Positions 33,227-43,262 of a stretch of 64,000 nucleotides of DNA are shown piece by piece; within the stretch, counting starts at the first letter, position 1; each line of letters opens with the position of its first letter. Location of the stretch: contig JADGDE010000001.1 of the NCBI GenBank assembly GCA_016745035.1, forward strand, positions 125,857 to 189,856. The letters are read 5' to 3'. The translations under genes were made by a program, and so were the position numbers. The notes under the pieces are model-generated. The model made no database searches and was not told the DNA's origin. It was given only the letters and a program-made list of their open reading frames with translations. The stretch is from Thiotrichales bacterium. Lineage in GTDB: Bacteria > Pseudomonadota > Gammaproteobacteria > Beggiatoales > Beggiatoaceae.

Positions 33227-33886
33227 ATGAAAATTGTAAAAATAGAATTGAGTCGTTTATTCATTGTCATCATTTTAATGGCAGGTTTTACGGGCTGTGC
33301 CACCATCAGCATGATAGAAGCCAGTAAAGGGCGGACACAGATAGAAAAAAGTTTGGTGCTGAGTGATGAGGTAGTCGCTATCGGCAAAGCTGATACGGCC
33401 TTAAAGCAACAACTGGGCAAAAATGTCATTGCTTTTTTAGGTAAAAAACACACCTATTTGCTGCATAAAGGCGGAGAGCATTTAGAGCATATAGCTAGCA
33501 GCGGTTTAAATCCGCGCTATATCCGTTTACAGGGTAATAAACAGCTTCTTTTAAAAGACCAACGCCTTTGGGGGCATGTGAATTTATATTATGACAAAAC
33601 CGAGCTATCCCCAGCAGAATTACACACTTTGCAGCGCTTAAAGTTTCGTCTTAAAAATAAAATTTATCATCGTGCTGTGCCTGTTGCAGGACAGGTTGCA
33701 GCGCCAATTTCTCTGACACAAAGCCAGCATCAATTCACTAAAAGCTTTAACATTGAGTTTTATCAAACGGAAAACAGCCGTGTACCCAATTATGCTTTAG
33801 TACCTTTAATCCCTTTTGCCATCGCTGCCGATGTTGTCTTAGCACCCGTGTATTTAGGCGTGGTTTTAATCCTTATCAGTAACTGA
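33227..33886 (+). CDS. Lipoprotein of unknown function; stop codon supplied by a repeat
   Basis: A 219-residue protein with a lipoprotein signal peptide: hydrophobic stretch residues 11-22 and lipobox AGFTGC with the acylated Cys at about 24. The mature part is mixed alpha/beta and unrecognised; the C-terminus ends in a hydrophobic segment (PFAIAADVVLAPVYLGVVLI). The stop TGA (33884-33886) is the second to fourth base of repeat copy 3, so insertion probably trimmed the original C-terminus. Confidence 0.65.
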   Translation: MKIVKIELSRLFIVIILMAGFTGCATISMIEASKGRTQIEKSLVLSDEVVAIGKADTALKQQLGKNVIAFLGKKHTYLLHKGGEHLEHIASSGLNPRYIRLQGNKQLLLKDQRLWGHVNLYYDKTELSPAELHTLQRLKFRLKNKIYHRAVPVAGQVAAPISLTQSQHQFTKSFNIEFYQTENSRVPNYALVPLIPFAIAADVVLAPVYLGVVLILISN

Positions 33887-34012
33887 TGTTACGCACTAAC
33901 AAAATTTTTATCACAATAGCTAAGTTTTCCACCTGCATAGTGAAATTTAGCCGTGCAGCAATGGCGGTTTTTTTGCCTTTTGGGGCATTGAGAAGCCTTT
34001 GCGTAACATCAG
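33883..34012. repeat. TGATGTTACGCA palindromic element, copy 3 (130 bp)
   Basis: Reverse orientation relative to copy 1; ends ctgatgttacgca and tgcgtaacatcag are a perfect 13-bp pair. It begins at the stop codon of the lipoprotein gene and ends 72 bp before polA, so it fills much of the region where the polA promoter would lie. Confidence 0.85.
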
Positions 34013-34083
34013 TCAGTAAATAATGAGCGATTTCATTCACATGAGTGCTGTTATCCGCTTCACACGCATAACAAGGTAAAAAA

Positions 34084-36774
34084 ATGGACACCTTATATCT
34101 GGTTGATGGCTCTAATTATTTGTTTCGAGCTTTTCATGCCCTACCCAATTTGACCAATGCCGCAGGGATGCCGACGGGGGCAATTTATGGCGTGGTTAAT
34201 ATGCTCAAACGCCTACAAACTGAATACCAACCTGAGTATGCCGCCGTGGTCTTTGATGCCAAAGGCGGCAGTTTTCGCAATGATTTATACCCCGAATATA
34301 AAGCCAACCGCAGCGAAATGCCGGAGGATTTAGTCCCGCAAATTGCCAAACTCCATCCTTTAATCGAAGCGCTGGGTTTTACTTTGTTGTGTGAGTCAGG
34401 CGTAGAAGCCGATGATGTCATTGGCACGCTCGCCAGCCAAGCCGATGCCGCCGGAATGCAAGTGCGGATTTTCACTGGCGACAAAGACATGGCACAGTTG
34501 GTCAATGACAGGGTTTGGATGGTTGATACCATGAAAGAGGTTAATCTTGACCCCCAAGGCGTGTTTGCTAAGTTTGGTGTAAAGCCAACACAAATCATTG
34601 ATTATCTAACGCTGATGGGTGATAAAGTCGATAATATTCCCGGCGTGCCTAAAGTCGGACCGAAAACAGCGGCAAAATGGTTAGGACAATACGATAACTT
34701 GGATGCGCTGTTAAATCATGCCGATGAGATTAAGGGCAAAGTTGGCGAAAATTTGCGCGAGGCTTTGCCACAACTGCCTTTAAGTCGGGAATTGGTCACC
34801 ATTCGCTGTGATGTCGATTTACCTTATTTACCTGAACAACTCAGTCTTGCGGCAGCGGACACAGAACGCTTAGTCGATTTTTATGCTGACTTGGGTTTTA
34901 AAACCTGGCTGGCGGAAATGCTGGAGCAAAGCGGTGAAACCGAGGCTGGGACGCATGTTGAGTCGGTTTATCACACGATTTTAAGCTTAGAGGATTGGGC
35001 GCTGTGGCGCGAGCGTTTAGAAACAGCGAACACCTTTGCCTTTGATACCGAAACCGACAGCCTCGATGCCTTAAACGCCCGTATTGTCGGCGTGTCTTTC
35101 GCGCTCGATTGTGGCGAGGCCGCGTATCTGCCTTTGCGTCATAGTTATATCGGTGTGCCTATACAACTGGATATGACGCAAATCTTGGCGGAACTGAAAC
35201 CAATTTTAGAAAACCCCAAGATTGCCAAACTGGGGCAAAACCTCAAATACGATGCCCATGTGTTATTAAATCACGGCATTGAACTGCGCGGCATCGCCGA
35301 GGATACCTTGTTGGCGAGTTATGTCCTTGATAGCAATGGTCGCCATGATTTAGACACTTTGGCACTGAAATATTTGTCTCGGCGTTTAATCAGCTATGAA
35401 GACGTGGCAGGCAAAGGCAAGCAACAAATTCCTTTTGCCCAAGTTGCCCTAGAGCAAGCCGTGCCTTATGCGGCTGAAGATGCCGAGGTTTGTGTTTGCC
35501 TGAATCAAAGCTTGCAACAACAGTTAGAAAAAACCCCGCATTTACAACGCGTCTATCGCGAATTGGAGATGCCTTTATTGCCCGTTATTCTAAAAATGGA
35601 GCGCCGGGGGGTCTTGGTCGATGTCGAAAAACTCCAGCAGCAAAGTACCGAGCTTGGCGATCAAATCCAACAATTAGAACAGCAAGCCTATGAAGTCGCC
35701 GGGGAAAAATTTAATCTCGGCTCGCCAAAACAATTACAGGCGATTTTATTTGAAAAACTCGAATTACCAGTATTGAAAAAAACCCCTAAAGGGCAGCCTT
35801 CGACCGCCGAGTCGGTGTTACAAAATCTTGCTGATGAATACGAGTTGCCACGTATTATTATGCAGCACCGCAGCCTCAGCAAACTCAAATCAACTTATAC
35901 CGACAGCCTGCCTTTGCAAGTCAATCAAAAAACCGGGCGTATTCACAGCAATTACCATCAAGCGGTCACGGCAACCGGGCGTTTATCCTCCAGCGATCCG
36001 AACTTACAAAACATCCCGATTCGTAGCGCTGAGGGGCGCAAAATCCGCCAAGCTTTTATAGCGCCTGAGGGCTATGTCTTACTAGCTGCGGATTATTCTC
36101 AAGTCGAATTGCGGATCATGGCACAGTTATCGGGCGATGCGGGGCTATTAGGCGCATTTGAGCGCGGTGAAGATGTCCACAGCACCACCGCTGCCGAAAT
36201 TTTCGATGTTGCCTTGAGCGAGGTCACACGCGAGCAGCGCCGCAGTGCTAAAGCGATCAATTTTGGCTTGATTTATGGCATGTCTGCCTTTGGTTTAGCC
36301 AAGCAATTAAAAATTGAGCGCAAGCTGGCACAAGATTATATTGATCGCTATTTTGCCCGTTATCCTGCGGTCAAAGACTATATGGAAAGCATCAAAACCT
36401 TAGCCGCTGAACAAGGTTTTGTTGAAACCGCCTTCGGTCGACGTTTATACTTAAACGATATTAACGCCAGCAATCATCAGCGTCGCCAATATGCCGAGCG
36501 CACCGCCATTAATGCGCCCATGCAAGGCACAGCAGCGGATTTAATTAAACGCGCCATGATTGCCATTGATACCCGTTTACAGACATTGGATTTAGATTTG
36601 CATTTAATTATGCAAGTCCACGATGAATTGGTGTTTGAAGTCAAACAAGCGGAGCTAGAAGCCGCCACAACGCTGATTCAAACCCTAATGTCTGACGCGG
36701 GCGCTGGTATATTAGATAAAGTTGAACTGACAACTGAGGTAGGCAGTGGTCAACATTGGGATGCGGCGCACTAG
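34084..36774 (+). CDS. polA: DNA polymerase I
   Basis: An 896-residue full-length Pol I for Okazaki-fragment processing and repair. Residues 1-290 are the 5'-3' exonuclease (LVDGSNYLFRAFHALP, TGDKDMAQLV, GDKVDNIPGVPKVGPKTA). Residues 310-490 are the 3'-5' exonuclease with intact FDTETDSLD, so proofreading should work. Residues 520-896 are the polymerase (TATGRLSSSDPNLQNIP, DYSQVELRI, KAINFGLIYGMS, MQVHDELVFE). It starts 72 bp after a repeat element and slightly overlaps the frame used by the next gene's long reading. Confidence 0.98.
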   Translation: MDTLYLVDGSNYLFRAFHALPNLTNAAGMPTGAIYGVVNMLKRLQTEYQPEYAAVVFDAKGGSFRNDLYPEYKANRSEMPEDLVPQIAKLHPLIEALGFTLLCESGVEADDVIGTLASQADAAGMQVRIFTGDKDMAQLVNDRVWMVDTMKEVNLDPQGVFAKFGVKPTQIIDYLTLMGDKVDNIPGVPKVGPKTAAKWLGQYDNLDALLNHADEIKGKVGENLREALPQLPLSRELVTIRCDVDLPYLPEQLSLAAADTERLVDFYADLGFKTWLAEMLEQSGETEAGTHVESVYHTILSLEDWALWRERLETANTFAFDTETDSLDALNARIVGVSFALDCGEAAYLPLRHSYIGVPIQLDMTQILAELKPILENPKIAKLGQNLKYDAHVLLNHGIELRGIAEDTLLASYVLDSNGRHDLDTLALKYLSRRLISYEDVAGKGKQQIPFAQVALEQAVPYAAEDAEVCVCLNQSLQQQLEKTPHLQRVYRELEMPLLPVILKMERRGVLVDVEKLQQQSTELGDQIQQLEQQAYEVAGEKFNLGSPKQLQAILFEKLELPVLKKTPKGQPSTAESVLQNLADEYELPRIIMQHRSLSKLKSTYTDSLPLQVNQKTGRIHSNYHQAVTATGRLSSSDPNLQNIPIRSAEGRKIRQAFIAPEGYVLLAADYSQVELRIMAQLSGDAGLLGAFERGEDVHSTTAAEIFDVALSEVTREQRRSAKAINFGLIYGMSAFGLAKQLKIERKLAQDYIDRYFARYPAVKDYMESIKTLAAEQGFVETAFGRRLYLNDINASNHQRRQYAERTAINAPMQGTAADLIKRAMIAIDTRLQTLDLDLHLIMQVHDELVFEVKQAELEAATTLIQTLMSDAGAGILDKVELTTEVGSGQHWDAAH

Positions 36775-36814
36775 TCGCACCCGCCCATTGTCATGGTTTA
36801 TATTGAGGAACAAT

Positions 36815-38278
36815 ATGTCGCGTTTCCCCCTAATCATTATTTTAAGTTTATTATTGAGTGCTTGTTTTCAAACCACGTCGAAAAAAAGCCAAGCTCAAAA
36901 ACCTAGCCGCGATTTATATCCCGCTGAATTGAAATCGATCCAAAAAGACCCGAATGCGGTCTTGGATAATCTGTTATCCAAAGGTTTAGATGATATTCGC
37001 TTTAATTATTCCCCTTTGCCCAGCAGTTTGCCTAAAGTCAGCGATGTGTGGGAGCGTATACCCAAAGGTTTTAGCCTGCTAAACGGCATTGAACAAAAAC
37101 ACTTTGCCCGCTCTTTGAACCGTTTTAATAAAGCCCAGCGTTATTTTAATTACATAGGCAAACGTGCCAAACCCTATTTACATCACATTGTCGAGGAAGT
37201 CGCTAAACGCGGGATGCCGATGGAACTGGCTTTATTGCCCGCGATTGAGAGTAGCTATATGCCGCACGCGGTCTCGCCTTATCGCGCCGTAGGCATGTGG
37301 CAAATCATCCCCAGCACTGGGCGCAGTTTTGGGCTGAAACAAAACGCTTGGTATGACGGTCGCCGCGATATTGTCGCCTCCACCGATGCCGCATTAGATT
37401 TCTTAGAAACTTTATATAAAAACTTGGATAATAATTGGCTGCATGCGATTGCCGCTTATAATTGTGGTGAGGGGTGTGTCCGTCGCGCGATTGCCAAAAA
37501 CCGCGCTAAAGGTTTACCCACCGATTATTGGTCGCTGCCACTACCCAAAGAGACCAAGAAATATATTCCCAAATTAATGGCCTTGTCCACCGTGGTACAA
37601 GACCCTGAAGCTTACGGCGTTGATTTACCCAAAATTGATAACAAACCCTATTTAATCAGCGTTCCTACCGAAGGACAAGTTGATTTACGCAAAGCTGCCA
37701 AAGCCGCAGGCTTGGGACAAAAAGAACTAAAAAAACTCAACCCCGGATTTAAGCACTGGGTTACCGACCCCAAAGGCCCGCATAATTTATTATTACCATT
37801 GGAAAATGCTAACTTATTTTATCAACGCAAAAATGAAAAAGGCATTTATGTTTCGGTATCCAAACCGCCTTATCAAGCTAAAAGTAAAACAAAACGTAAG
37901 GGCAAAAAGAAGAAAAAATATCAAGGCAAAAAACGCCATCATTACATTAGCCAAGGCGATACGCTCTACAAACTTGCCAAACGTTACGGCGTGAATGTCA
38001 GAAGCCTTGCCCGTGCCAACGGGATTAGCAGCAAAGCCACATTGGCTTTGGGTAAACGCTTAATTATTCCAGCCAAGAGCAAAAAGAAAAGTAAAGATAA
38101 GAAGAAAAAACCTCAAGTTACCAAGCGAAATAAAAAACATAAAATCCGCAAAGGTGACACCTTAGCCGCGCTTGCCAAACGCTATAGCACCAGTATTAAC
38201 GCTATTTGTCGCCTCAACCGCATCGGTAAAAAAACCATCTTAAATATAGGACAAGTGTTAAAAATCCCTTATATGTGA
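36815..38278 (+). CDS. mltD: Membrane-bound lytic murein transglycosylase D-like lipoprotein
   Basis: A 487-residue lipoprotein starting at ATG 36815 with GAGGAA eight bases upstream. Signal peptide with lipobox LLSAC (Cys near 18). The SLT domain (about 130-260) has the catalytic glutamate in LALLPAIESSYMP, then GMWQIIPSTG and AAYNCGEG. Two LysM peptidoglycan-binding repeats follow: HHYISQGDTLYKLAKRYGV (about 390-435) and HKIRKGDTLAALAKRYSTS to the end, joined by very Lys-rich linkers. MltD-type enzymes cleave glycan strands to 1,6-anhydro products during wall growth. Confidence 0.93.
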   Translation: MSRFPLIIILSLLLSACFQTTSKKSQAQKPSRDLYPAELKSIQKDPNAVLDNLLSKGLDDIRFNYSPLPSSLPKVSDVWERIPKGFSLLNGIEQKHFARSLNRFNKAQRYFNYIGKRAKPYLHHIVEEVAKRGMPMELALLPAIESSYMPHAVSPYRAVGMWQIIPSTGRSFGLKQNAWYDGRRDIVASTDAALDFLETLYKNLDNNWLHAIAAYNCGEGCVRRAIAKNRAKGLPTDYWSLPLPKETKKYIPKLMALSTVVQDPEAYGVDLPKIDNKPYLISVPTEGQVDLRKAAKAAGLGQKELKKLNPGFKHWVTDPKGPHNLLLPLENANLFYQRKNEKGIYVSVSKPPYQAKSKTKRKGKKKKKYQGKKRHHYISQGDTLYKLAKRYGVNVRSLARANGISSKATLALGKRLIIPAKSKKKSKDKKKKPQVTKRNKKHKIRKGDTLAALAKRYSTSINAICRLNRIGKKTILNIGQVLKIPYM

Positions 38279-38507
38279 AATGGTTAGAAATAAATGGTTG
38301 GCTTTTTTTTTGTTAAAACCGCATTTTTTTTAAGAGTTTAGCCTGTATCCAAGGTATAATCCTCCTCTTGTGTACCTAATGATGGCACGAATGCAAAGTT
38401 GATTATCGCTTTGCATTAAGATAAAAAATATAATCGAGCATTGCCATTCACACAATAATACTGAAAGCTTAGGTACGCATCCTATCAATAAGACAAAGGA
38501 GGAACGT

Positions 38508-40463
38508 ATGATAATACGCAGCATTATCAACCTATGCTTGATGTTTGCACTCACCCTTGGGGCTGGGCAAACAATGGCAGCAGAGGAGAGCAAGGCAAGT
38601 GCCGAGCCCAGTGTCAAAAAGCTCATACCCAATAAATCCTGTAATAAATGTCATGATGACGAAGATGAAAAAATTTGGGAATATGATGATGGCTCCGAAA
38701 AATTTATCTATGTAAATCCAGAAAAATTTGAAGCCAGTGTCCATGGCGAACAAAACTGCGTTGGTTGCCATAGCAATGTCACCTTAAAAAAAGGCGAACA
38801 CGACGAAAAATTGCCGATCACCGTTGGCTGTGTCAAATGTCACACCGAAAAATGGGAAGAGCAAAAAGATAACCCCGACCCCGAACATAAACGTCTAGGC
38901 GTGGTGATGGAGCAAATCGACAGCTATATGCACTCGGTTCATGCTCGCCCAAATATCAACGATCAATCCAAAACCAACGCGACCTGTCATGACTGCCATG
39001 ATGCCCATAATGTTGGTACATTGGGTAGCACCCAACGCGCTGAACATCGCTTGGAAAACCCTGAAGTGTGTGGTAAGTGTCATGAAAAAGAAAAAGAAGC
39101 CTATCTGACTTCAATTCATGGTAAAGAAATCACCGAAAAACAAAATACTGATGCGGCGGTTTGTTCTGATTGTCACACCACGCATGATATTAAATCTCCT
39201 GATGGCGACGAAGCCAAACTTGCCGTGACCAAAAACTGCGGTAGTTGTCATGAAGACTCCCTCAAAACCTATTTGAGTTCCTATCATGGACAAGTCAATC
39301 GCTTAGGCTATACCAATACCGCCAAATGCTATGATTGCCACGGCAGCCATGATTTGAAAAAAATTGATGACCCCACCTCGATGGTACATGCCAATAACCG
39401 TTTAGAAACCTGCCAGAGCTGCCATGAAGATGCGCCAGAGGGTTTCCTAAGCTTCCATGCGCACGGCAATGCTAACGACTTTGAGCGTTATCCGGGTATT
39501 TTCCTCACCGCTAAATTCATGAACTTGCTGATCATCGGCGTATTCCTATTCTTCTGGACCCATGTGATGTTATGGTTCTATCGTGAATACCAAGATCGTC
39601 GTCAAGGCAAAGGTTATGTGCCACCAGCGCATATTGCTGAAGATGCGGTTTACTTCCGCCGCTTTAGTGCCACTTGGCGGATTATCCATCTCTTGTTTGC
39701 TATGAGTACCATGACCTTGGTGCTTACTGGTTCTACGTTGTTATTCTCCCATACCGAATGGGCAGCCATTGTGATGAAACTCCTCGGCGGCCCGCAAATC
39801 GAGGCGATTATTCACCGTACTGCTGCAACTGTGTGGCTGGGTGTGTTCTTCGTCCATGTGATGATAGCTAGCTATAATGTCTTTATTGCTAACCGTAAAA
39901 CCTTCCGTTGGTTTGGTCCCACGTCGATGCTACCGAATTGGCAAGATTGGCACGATTTGAAAGCCATGTTCCGCTGGTTCTTTGGTAAAGCCGAACGGCC
40001 TGAGTTTGACCGTTGGTCTTATTGGCAAAAATTTGATTACTGGGCACCATTCTGGGGTGCGGGCGTGATCGGTTTAAGTGGCTTGATGTTATTCTTCCCC
40101 ACTAAAACCGCGATTATTTTGCCAGGCTTTGTCTTTAACATTGCCACCATTATCCATGCGGAAGAAGCCTTGCTTGCAACCATCTTCTTGTTCACGGTGC
40201 ATTTCTTTAATGCCCATTTCCGCCCGGACAAGTTCCCCATGAGTACCACTATCTTTACTGGCGCGATTCCTCTCGATGAGTTCAAACATGAACACAAACT
40301 TGAGTACGAACGCTTGAAAGCCAGTGGCGAATTGGAGAAATATTTGGTTAAGAAACCTTCCAAAGCGATGGCAACAGGCTCCAAACTCTTGGGTGCGTTG
40401 CTTATCTTTGCAGGCTTGACCTTGCTGACCTTAGTGCTTATTGGTTATTTGACCATGCATTAA
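38508..40463 (+). CDS. Nine-haem cytochrome c fused to a b561-type membrane module
   Basis: A 651-residue protein with a signal peptide (residues 1-24) and nine CXXCH motifs between residues 45 and 306: CNKCH, CVGCH, CVKCH, CHDCH, CGKCH, CSDCH, CGSCH, CYDCH and CQSCH. From about residue 338 there are about five to six membrane helices with histidines typical of b-haem ligation (THVMLW, IIHLLFAM, IIHRTAATVW, FFVHVMI, IIHAEEALLA, FTVHFFNAHF). It should pass electrons between the quinol pool and periplasmic partners, as NrfH/NapC or Cyt-b561 multihaem systems do. Donor and acceptor are unknown. A GGAGGAA site precedes the ATG and a strong terminator follows. Confidence 0.88.
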   Translation: MIIRSIINLCLMFALTLGAGQTMAAEESKASAEPSVKKLIPNKSCNKCHDDEDEKIWEYDDGSEKFIYVNPEKFEASVHGEQNCVGCHSNVTLKKGEHDEKLPITVGCVKCHTEKWEEQKDNPDPEHKRLGVVMEQIDSYMHSVHARPNINDQSKTNATCHDCHDAHNVGTLGSTQRAEHRLENPEVCGKCHEKEKEAYLTSIHGKEITEKQNTDAAVCSDCHTTHDIKSPDGDEAKLAVTKNCGSCHEDSLKTYLSSYHGQVNRLGYTNTAKCYDCHGSHDLKKIDDPTSMVHANNRLETCQSCHEDAPEGFLSFHAHGNANDFERYPGIFLTAKFMNLLIIGVFLFFWTHVMLWFYREYQDRRQGKGYVPPAHIAEDAVYFRRFSATWRIIHLLFAMSTMTLVLTGSTLLFSHTEWAAIVMKLLGGPQIEAIIHRTAATVWLGVFFVHVMIASYNVFIANRKTFRWFGPTSMLPNWQDWHDLKAMFRWFFGKAERPEFDRWSYWQKFDYWAPFWGAGVIGLSGLMLFFPTKTAIILPGFVFNIATIIHAEEALLATIFLFTVHFFNAHFRPDKFPMSTTIFTGAIPLDEFKHEHKLEYERLKASGELEKYLVKKPSKAMATGSKLLGALLIFAGLTLLTLVLIGYLTMH

Positions 40464-40511
40464 GCAAGTAACGGGTTTTCCCTTGCTGGAAAACCCCTTG
40501 CTTCAAAGAAA

Positions 40512-40547
40512 AAAAGCGGCTATTCCGGTATTGGAATAGCCGCTTTT
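40512..40547 (+). terminator. Rho-independent terminator of the multihaem cytochrome gene
   Basis: A perfect 15-bp stem, aaaagcggctattcc with ggaatagccgctttt, around a six-base loop and ending in a TTTT run. It lies 49 bp after the stop. The stem's A-tract also makes it usable from the other strand. Confidence 0.9.
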
Positions 40548-40743
40548 CTCGTTCTGCACAACCTCAAAATTATCTTTTGATAGACATCATTGTGCGATCA
40601 AATCTAATCTTGGTATGCATACCATATAAATGTGCTTAGGCTATATTTTCCCCGATACTGACATAAAATATACTATAATCTTTTGCCAATTCATCATCGC
40701 AGCAAACACGGGTTATTGGTTTTCTGCTAAAAATAGTTATGTA

Positions 40744-40873
40744 TTGATGTTACGCAAAGGCTTCTTTTTTACCCTAAAAAGGTAAAAAATCGCCATTGCT
40801 CCATAACTGTATCACTAGGCAAGTGGAAAACCGACCATATTGTGATAAAAACAGGCTTAGTGCGTCACATCAA
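40744..40873. repeat. TGATGTTACGCA palindromic element, copy 4 (130 bp)
   Basis: Same orientation as copy 1; ends ttgatgttacgca and tgcgtcacatcaa. It stops 18 bp before the ATG of the DUF2333 gene, so that gene's promoter is inside or upstream of it, and its open frame runs into the gene. Confidence 0.85.
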
Positions 40874-40891
40874 TTATTTAAGGATAAACAG

Positions 40892-42106
40892 ATGTCAAAC
40901 GAACCAGATAACAATAAACCTCCGGCTTTTATGCCCGAACTCAATGCCAATAATAAGGCTGTTGCGGAAACACAAAAATCAGAAGCACCTGAAGATAAAG
41001 CCGAAGAACATACCGAGGTCTCTACCGAAACCGCACCGCCGGTAATTGATGAGCGTCCGAGTGAAAAACCTTCAAAACTGGATAAATTGCGTTTGTGGTG
41101 GGAAGAAAGCCCAGATTGGTATCAGCCTGTGTTATTCGGTGGCGCGGCTTTGTTTTTTATTCTTTGGGTTATCAGCATTTTCTGGAGTATTGAACCAGAC
41201 CTACTTGATGTGCAGCAACTCGCCCAAGATCGTGCTGGCGAAAAACAGCAATTGATTGATGGCAAGCCCGTAGTCGGCTACACCACCACGATCACGCTGA
41301 TGGAAGTCGCCAATACCTTGATGGATAAGTCCGGCGGTTATCTCAGCAACGATGTTTTACCACCGAGTGTGGTGATGGATAATATGCCCGCTTGGGAATT
41401 TGGAGTCTTACAACAAGTGCGTTTGTTTACCAAATATTTACGTTATGAAATCAGCCGTGGACAAACCTCCAGCGAAGAACAGCGGGATCTACAAGCTGCT
41501 GAGCCTTTGTTTAATATTGATAACACCGCTTGGATGGTGCCTGCTGCTGAAGGCAAATACAAAGATGGTGTTGAAGCCTTAGAACGTTATTTAGATAAAC
41601 TTGCCGATCCCAATGAGCAAAATGCGCAATTCTATTCCCGTGCTGATAATTTGCGCGAATGGCTTAAACCTGTGGCGCGTAGTTTAGGTAGTCTTTCTCA
41701 GCGTTTAGCTGCTAGCGTTGGGCAAACCCGGGTTAATACCGATTTGGCAGGCGACAGCGCTGCACAAAGTTCTACTGGGCAAAATAAACTGATTCGCGCG
41801 CGGACTTCTTGGTTTTTAATTGATGATGTTTTTTATGAAGCGCGAGGCACATCTTGGGCGCTGATTAACCTATTGCGGGCGATTGAAGTTGATTTCAAAG
41901 ATGTTTTAGAGAAGAAAAACGCTTTGCGCAGTGTGCAGCAAATTATCCGCGAATTGGAGTTTACCCAGCGCACGCTATGGAGTCCGATGATTCTCAATGG
42001 CGCGGATTTTGGCTTTTTTGCCAATCACTCGCTGGTGATGTCTTCTTATGTTGCCCGTGCCAATGCTGGCTTGATTGAATTGCGCGATTTACTAGCCAGG
42101 GGTTAA
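40892..42106 (+). CDS. DUF2333-family inner-membrane protein
   Basis: About 404 residues from ATG 40892 (AAGGATAA upstream). Residues 1-75 are acidic and low-complexity, then one membrane helix (about 82-103, VLFGGAALFFILWVISIFW) and a large periplasmic part with VGYTTTITLMEVANTLMDKSGGYLSND, NMPAWEFGVL and the closing WSPMILNGADFGFFANHSL. These match DUF2333, an uncharacterised proteobacterial family. Residues before the chosen start in the longer frame derive from the repeat element. The methyltransferase gene follows after three bases. Confidence 0.8.
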   Translation: MSNEPDNNKPPAFMPELNANNKAVAETQKSEAPEDKAEEHTEVSTETAPPVIDERPSEKPSKLDKLRLWWEESPDWYQPVLFGGAALFFILWVISIFWSIEPDLLDVQQLAQDRAGEKQQLIDGKPVVGYTTTITLMEVANTLMDKSGGYLSNDVLPPSVVMDNMPAWEFGVLQQVRLFTKYLRYEISRGQTSSEEQRDLQAAEPLFNIDNTAWMVPAAEGKYKDGVEALERYLDKLADPNEQNAQFYSRADNLREWLKPVARSLGSLSQRLAASVGQTRVNTDLAGDSAAQSSTGQNKLIRARTSWFLIDDVFYEARGTSWALINLLRAIEVDFKDVLEKKNALRSVQQIIRELEFTQRTLWSPMILNGADFGFFANHSLVMSSYVARANAGLIELRDLLARG

Positions 42107-42109
42107 GGC

Positions 42110-43156
42110 ATGAGCGAGGCGAAGCCGCATTTAGAAGGCAAGGCACAAAGCGATTGTGTGCTCTGTGGCAGCCAAGGTACGGTTGTTTATCATGATTTGC
42201 CCGATACGGTGTTTGCCAATGTTGCAGGCACTTGGGATATTCGCTGTTGTGACAATGCAGATTGCGGCTTGATGTGGCTCGACCCGATGCCCAAGGCAGA
42301 GGAATTAGGCAAGGCTTATAATAGTTATTACACCCACGCGCAAGAGTGCTTGCCAGAGCGGGGGCTAAAAAAAGCCTATCACCGTCTCAAAGCCAGCTAT
42401 CAAACCCAGCGCTATGGCTATCCCTACCCTTATGACGATACACCCGCACCTGCGTGGCAAACAGCGCTATTGTCTTTGCACCCACCGCGCAAAACCGAAC
42501 TCGACTTTCCTTTTACTTATCTTGCCGATATGCCTAAAGGACGTTTATTAGAAGTCGGCTTTGGCAGTGGTGAAATGCTCGACAAGCTCAGCACTTGGGG
42601 TTGGCAGGTTGAAGGAATTGATTTTGACCCGACAGCAGTTGCCAATGCCAAAGCACGGGGCTTAAACGTGCGCCAAGGTGATTTTTTAGCCGAAGCGCCA
42701 GCGCAATATGATGTGATTTTTCTTAACCATGTTTGGGAACATTTGCCCGAACCGATTGCCATGCTCAAAGCGTGTGCTGAACGCTTAAGCAGTGGCGGGC
42801 GTTTATTGATAGCACAGCCGAACAGCGCCGCCTATGGTCTTGATGTCTATCAACAGCACTGGTTGGCTTTAGATGTACCGCGTCATGTGTATTTATATCA
42901 AGCTAAAACCTTGCGCCGCTTGGCAGAAAACTGTGGTTTAGATAGCACCAAAATTCAAATCCATAGCAGTGTCTTGCATGGCGTGGATGTGTTTAAATGC
43001 AGTGAGAGTTTAGCCCGTTATCAGCGTTTGGCAGCCGATGACTTGGGTAAGTTTGCCAAAATTAAAGCCGAATTGCGTTGGTTTTGGGCTTGGTTGCAAG
43101 TGAAACTGGGGAAAAATAATGGTGAAGAAATCCATTTCATTTATCAAAAACCTTAA
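42110..43156 (+). CDS. SAM-dependent methyltransferase with N-terminal zinc-ribbon
   Basis: A 348-residue class I methyltransferase of the Methyltransf_23 type. The N-terminus has a Cys-rich ribbon (CVLCG, then CCDNADCGLMW). The SAM motif is LLEVGFGSGEML near 142-153, followed by the acidic VEGIDFDP, QGDF, and LNHVWEHLPEP. The layout is that of O- or C-methyltransferases acting on sugars or lipids in polysaccharide pathways, but the substrate is unknown. It is coupled to the DUF2333 gene upstream. Confidence 0.8.
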   Translation: MSEAKPHLEGKAQSDCVLCGSQGTVVYHDLPDTVFANVAGTWDIRCCDNADCGLMWLDPMPKAEELGKAYNSYYTHAQECLPERGLKKAYHRLKASYQTQRYGYPYPYDDTPAPAWQTALLSLHPPRKTELDFPFTYLADMPKGRLLEVGFGSGEMLDKLSTWGWQVEGIDFDPTAVANAKARGLNVRQGDFLAEAPAQYDVIFLNHVWEHLPEPIAMLKACAERLSSGGRLLIAQPNSAAYGLDVYQQHWLALDVPRHVYLYQAKTLRRLAENCGLDSTKIQIHSSVLHGVDVFKCSESLARYQRLAADDLGKFAKIKAELRWFWAWLQVKLGKNNGEEIHFIYQKP

Positions 43157-43262
43157 AATTTATCTGCCGATATAATATTTTGATGGCTAAGTATATTTGT
43201 AAAGCCCCACCTCGCCCCCATGACTAGCGATTAACCTTAACCATAAAAATACATAACAACAT

